A DNA stretch of 64,000 bases from Parapedobacter koreensis. GTDB taxonomy: Bacteria; Bacteroidota; Bacteroidia; Sphingobacteriales; Sphingobacteriaceae. The notes under the pieces were generated by a model, which did not search any database, had not been told where the DNA came from, and saw nothing but the letters and a program-made list of their open reading frames with translations. Positions within the stretch are counted from its first letter, which is position 1, and each line of letters begins with the position of its first letter. Below, in pieces: positions 60,643-64,000 of the stretch. The position numbers were made by a program, and so were the translations under genes. The stretch is from assembly GCF_900109365.1 (NCBI RefSeq), contig NZ_FNZR01000007.1, positions 124,001-188,000 of the forward strand, given 5' to 3'.

Positions 60643-63600
60643 CTAAAACCTGACGTTGAGTCCAAAATTCATAATCCGATACGTGGGATATCCCAATCCG
60701 TTTGTGGAATCCATTTCTGGATCGATGCCAATCAGGTTCGTCAACGTATATAGATTTTGGCCAGAGAAATATACTCTTACGCCAGTAATTGAAAGTGGCT
60801 CAAGAATACGCGCGGGCAACGAGTAGCCAAAATCCAAGTTTCGGAGTTTAATATACCGAATACTCTGTTTCCAAAAATCGCTATTCCAATAGTTGCTGTG
60901 CGCGCTGTTACCAATCAGGGGCATAGGATATTTACCCGGGATCAACTCACTATTGGCATCCCAGATATCGGATAATCCCCAGGCATCATCGAAGTAATAT
61001 TGCGGGTTGTTCCCTCCATCGTGGAAGGGGTTACGCATTTCCCATTCTTTGTAGAAAGTAAACATACCTCCGCCGGAAAAATCGAGTGACAAATCGAATC
61101 CCTTATAAGCGAATGAAAAATTTAAACCAAAATTGAGTGCCGGAGTAGAATCTTGGCGATATCCAATTGGACGTTCGTCCAGTCCGTTGATCACACCATC
61201 GCCATTTAAGTCTTTATACTTGACATCACCGGGGCGCAACGTGCGGTTACCTTGGCGGTCGTTATCGATCGGCCAACTGGCAATTTCTTCCCAGCTTTGG
61301 AATTGTCCATCGGATTGGAGTCCCCAGTTTAGGTAGCCAAATCTTTCCACAATCGAATTACGATACACATCCCATGAGTTGCTGAAGCGGGGCTTGTATC
61401 TTTCCCAATCATAAAAACGGGAAAATGTAACGTTGCCTGCCAATGAATAGGTCAATTCCCCCGCACGGTCATTCCAACGCACCGCCACTTCATAACCACG
61501 ATGCATATCAGAATTGAGGTTTTCATTCGGCAAACCAAAACCGACTTCATTGGGCAACAAAACGTCATACCGTGCCGCTGGAAGGCCTGTACGTTTACGT
61601 TGGAAAAACTCAACTGTTGTGGTCAATCGATTACGGAGAAAGCCGGCATCAAAACCAATATTGGCCATTCTGGCACGTAACCAAGATAGCGTGGTAACCG
61701 GAAGTCCCCGAGGCTGTGTACCAACAACATATGCACCATCAATTACCGAAGAGGCGACGTTTACCCAATCGCCATTGGCATTACGGTATCGTTTGTAATT
61801 ATAACCGCTCATGTAGTCGAACGGATTATAACCTGGCGTGTTGTCATCTCCCACCAGGCCATATGATCCCCTCAACTTCAAATAATTGACTACGCTTCCA
61901 AGCTTGCTATCTTTCCAGAATGACTCTTCGGAAGCCACCCAACCACCTGTCACGCCGGGGAAGAAGCCCCAACGATCATTGGGCGGGAATTTCCAGGAAC
62001 CATCATACCGTCCGATAAACTCTATTAGGTATTTACCCGCATAATCATAGTTGACTTTTCCAATGTAACCAACGCGAGCCTGCGGATTCTCCCCGACATC
62101 ATCATAGGTATCCATCGTTTCGTAGTCGATCAAGCCTAACGCATTGGAAGTCGGTATAGAGTGTACCCACGTGGTAGGCTCCTTCCTCAATATAGTCTCC
62201 ACACCACCAACCAAGGCAAGATTATGATCGCCGAATGACTTGACGTAGTTCAATTGTACATTGGACGTCATCTCTTCCTTATGCCCCATGCGACGTTCCC
62301 GCCACGGGTTATTGTTTTCGAAGATTACGGGATAGGTATCCGTAGCCTCGTCATAGTTGTACAATTTATAGGTAAATTCGTGATTATCCAATCGCTGGTT
62401 TTCAAAAAAGTAGCCAACCAACGCCCTCGCGGTCAATCCATCAATAATGTCGTATGAAGCGTCAAAGTTTAACTGGGCCACACGCTTAGTATCCTGAAAT
62501 TTACCTGACAAGTCGTAGGTTAGCCAGCCGAAGTTTGTACCAGGGTCATTCGACGTTAGTGTTGGATATTCAGGGTTATCGTTTGCAAACGGACGTACTG
62601 TGGGCAAGTTGCGGAACGTACCGAACCGGGGAAGCCATAAATCGTCTCCGCCAGGTACTCCAGGGTTCAATTTTTGTTGGTGCCGGGCGTTAAAAGTAAC
62701 CCCTACACGAAAACGATCGGAAATATCAGATGTGATGCCCATTTGCACATTTGTTCGTTTGAAACCACCGTAGTTCACAATGACGTCGTTCTGGTTGAGG
62801 TGGCCCAGACTGAAATAGTAATTAATTTTGTCGGATCCACCCGACACATTTGCATTGAGATAAACCTGGGGAGAAGTCTCCCAAATGTAATCATACCAAT
62901 CAAACGGCACATAACCCCTTTCTGTCCCTTGACGCCATTTCGCCAGATCATCCGCATCATATCGGTAATTAGTCGCTCCCTGAACGGTTTCAGATTGGAT
63001 GTAATTTTCGACATAGGTTGCCGCATCTGCAGGCTTCGGAAATGTCGATAAATTTTGAAACCCATAATTAGAAGTCAAACTGATGGTATTCTTCGTATTT
63101 TGCCGTCCACGCTTGGTGGTTACGACGATAACGCCATTTGCCGCACGTACCCCGTAAATCGCCGCCGAGGCGTCTTTCAATACGGAAATGGATTCTATAT
63201 CATTGAAATCCAAGTTATTGAATTGCTCGGCGTCTTTTTGCACCCCATCAATAACGTATAGGGGAGTGCCCATGTTACGGATTTGGATGTTGGTCGTCGC
63301 TCCGGGTCTCCCATCGTTTTGGCGAAAGTTTAAGCCGGGGATCTTTCCGACCAAGGCACCCGAAGTGGTAGACGCCAATGAACGGCTAATATCCTCCGCA
63401 CCAATGACCGAGATCGAACCGGTCAACGACTCTTTCTTCTGTGTCAAACCAAACCCCGTCACCACCACTTCATCCAGCGATTCGGACGAAGGCGTAAGGG
63501 CAATTGACACCGTATTCTGCGTGGATCCCACAGCAACCCGTGCGTCCTCATATCCGAGAAAAAAGACCAGCAGGGAGTCGCTCCCCGAAGCCACTTCAAT

Positions 63601-63783
63601 GGAAAACATCCCATCCGCCCCGGATGAGGTGGTTCGCTGGCTACTCAACACTCGGATAGTAGCCCCGCCGATCGGTGATTGATCCGCTGCATCCCTTACC
63701 GTCCCCGTGATGGAACGGGTTTGGGCCATTGCTATGGATAGTCCAACGCACCATAGCAACGCTACAAGTAAAGCTTTACTCAT
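60643..63783 (-). CDS. SusC/RagA-family TonB-dependent outer-membrane transporter
   Basis: 1046 residues. Signal peptide ending SIAMAQ, an N-terminal carboxypeptidase-regulatory-like domain (SITGTVRDAADQSPIGGATI, about 23-105), the TonB box region EVVVTGFGLTQ near residue 108, a plug domain (about 120-235, with KDASAAIYGVRAANGVIVVTTKRG), and a 22-strand barrel ending MNFGLNVRF. It imports oligosaccharides bound by SusD using TonB energy. First gene of the SusC-SusD-DUF3823 operon. No sigma/anti-sigma or hybrid two-component gene lies next to it in the window. Confidence 0.96.
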   Translation of the reverse strand: MSKALLVALLWCVGLSIAMAQTRSITGTVRDAADQSPIGGATIRVLSSQRTTSSGADGMFSIEVASGSDSLLVFFLGYEDARVAVGSTQNTVSIALTPSSESLDEVVVTGFGLTQKKESLTGSISVIGAEDISRSLASTTSGALVGKIPGLNFRQNDGRPGATTNIQIRNMGTPLYVIDGVQKDAEQFNNLDFNDIESISVLKDASAAIYGVRAANGVIVVTTKRGRQNTKNTISLTSNYGFQNLSTFPKPADAATYVENYIQSETVQGATNYRYDADDLAKWRQGTERGYVPFDWYDYIWETSPQVYLNANVSGGSDKINYYFSLGHLNQNDVIVNYGGFKRTNVQMGITSDISDRFRVGVTFNARHQQKLNPGVPGGDDLWLPRFGTFRNLPTVRPFANDNPEYPTLTSNDPGTNFGWLTYDLSGKFQDTKRVAQLNFDASYDIIDGLTARALVGYFFENQRLDNHEFTYKLYNYDEATDTYPVIFENNNPWRERRMGHKEEMTSNVQLNYVKSFGDHNLALVGGVETILRKEPTTWVHSIPTSNALGLIDYETMDTYDDVGENPQARVGYIGKVNYDYAGKYLIEFIGRYDGSWKFPPNDRWGFFPGVTGGWVASEESFWKDSKLGSVVNYLKLRGSYGLVGDDNTPGYNPFDYMSGYNYKRYRNANGDWVNVASSVIDGAYVVGTQPRGLPVTTLSWLRARMANIGFDAGFLRNRLTTTVEFFQRKRTGLPAARYDVLLPNEVGFGLPNENLNSDMHRGYEVAVRWNDRAGELTYSLAGNVTFSRFYDWERYKPRFSNSWDVYRNSIVERFGYLNWGLQSDGQFQSWEEIASWPIDNDRQGNRTLRPGDVKYKDLNGDGVINGLDERPIGYRQDSTPALNFGLNFSFAYKGFDLSLDFSGGGMFTFYKEWEMRNPFHDGGNNPQYYFDDAWGLSDIWDANSELIPGKYPMPLIGNSAHSNYWNSDFWKQSIRYIKLRNLDFGYSLPARILEPLSITGVRVYFSGQNLYTLTNLIGIDPEMDSTNGLGYPTYRIMNFGLNVRF

Positions 63784-63875
63784 AATTGTTTTGTTTTAAT
63801 TGTTTATAACTGTATTGGTTAACTGGATTTCGGACACGCTATCCGAAATCCGAAAAATGAAGATTTTTAGTTACC
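63784..63875. other. 92-nt region upstream of susC
   Basis: AT-rich, with no TAnnTTTG box on the minus strand that I can recognise. It contains TCCGAAATCC and GGATTTCGGA as a loose inverted repeat around 63821-63852. Confidence 0.4.
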
Positions 63876-64000
63876 TCAACGCAACAATGCCATGCCAAAT
63901 CCCGGCGCATTTGGTGGAACCAAACGCCCGTCTTTGATCGTGTAGCCGCTAAGGTCTACATCATCTGACGTACTCGTGACACCCTCAATCGTCACCGTAT
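63876..64000 (-). CDS. C-terminal end of an upstream enzyme, possibly enolase superfamily (truncated by window)
   Basis: The last 41 codons of a minus-strand gene running off the right edge. The readable sequence includes TVTIEGVTSTSDDVDLSGYTIKDGRLVPPN and ends APGFGMALLR. The IKDGRLVPPNAPGFGMAL phrase resembles the C-terminus of mandelate racemase/muconate-lactonising enzymes (xDGxxxVPxxPGLG). If so, it would dehydrate a sugar acid, which suits the polysaccharide context. Only the end is visible, so the family call is tentative; the coding status is fairly sure. Confidence 0.55.
   Translation of the reverse strand, partial: TVTIEGVTSTSDDVDLSGYTIKDGRLVPPNAPGFGMALLR

Noticed and set aside
1-64000. 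CRISPR array, prophage, insertion sequence, tRNA or rRNA
   Set aside because: No regularly spaced repeats, transposase or integrase reading frames, or recognisable structural RNA sequence seen on either strand.

Overview
The window looks like a chromosomal segment of a Bacteroidota bacterium, most likely a Sphingobacteriaceae-type genome. The grounds are SusC/SusD genes, loose lipoprotein signals, several promoters with the Bacteroidota -7 box TAnnTTTG (three or four with a TTG about 20 nt upstream), Bacteroidota-type small families (DUF3127, DUF4197, DUF3823), and almost no Shine-Dalgarno sequences. I see no rRNA, tRNA, CRISPR array, insertion sequence or prophage. The genus is inferred.

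Layout. 1-8.8 kb: the 3' part of an HtrA protease, a bacilliredoxin, ahcY, a NadR-like ATPase, a small outer-membrane protein, carB and a zinc alcohol dehydrogenase. 9.2-12.2 kb: class III ribonucleotide reductase nrdD/nrdG, with the glycyl-radical segment on its own 60-codon ORF. 12.3-22.1 kb: a tight minus-strand respiratory cluster. It encodes a lipoprotein cytochrome c, a clade II-type nosZ, a NosB-like membrane protein, and nosL, nosD, nosF and nosY. These are followed by a DUF2249-Ric di-iron repair protein, a DUF1858/DUF2249 protein, a heme-copper-oxidase-like membrane protein and a DUF59 protein. Divergent from it are a Crp/Fnr regulator and a second oxidase-like membrane protein. No nitrite or nitric oxide reductase is present here, so the visible pathway is N2O reduction plus repair of nitrosative damage.

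24.3-36.7 kb: housekeeping and stress genes. These are fumC, DUF3127, an RNA methyltransferase, an HD hydrolase, small membrane proteins, a GDPD, an endonuclease/phosphatase-family protein, DUF4197, a universal stress protein, pepT, a nitroreductase and an ECF sigma/anti-sigma pair. 37.0-39.8 kb: YceI, a porin-like barrel and a second YceI. 39.8-45.6 kb: a marR-led beta-oxidation operon. 45.8-52.8 kb: a 2OG oxygenase, a thioredoxin-like protein, MmcQ, dnaK, a nucleotidyltransferase and a HerA-like ATPase. 52.8-64 kb: a polysaccharide utilisation region with GH43, an esterase, a sulfatase, a TlpA thioredoxin, DUF3823, SusD, SusC and the end of a possible enolase-superfamily enzyme.

Regulation ties the anaerobic part together. 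Palindromes resembling TGTGAC-N4-GTCACA lie 20-21 nt upstream of the predicted -7 boxes of crp, of the nos operon and of nrdD, exactly where the -33 element is missing. This suggests one Fnr-class activator for N2O respiration and anaerobic dNTP synthesis. dnaK has no TAnnTTTG box but has a near-consensus sigma-54 promoter with upstream palindromes.
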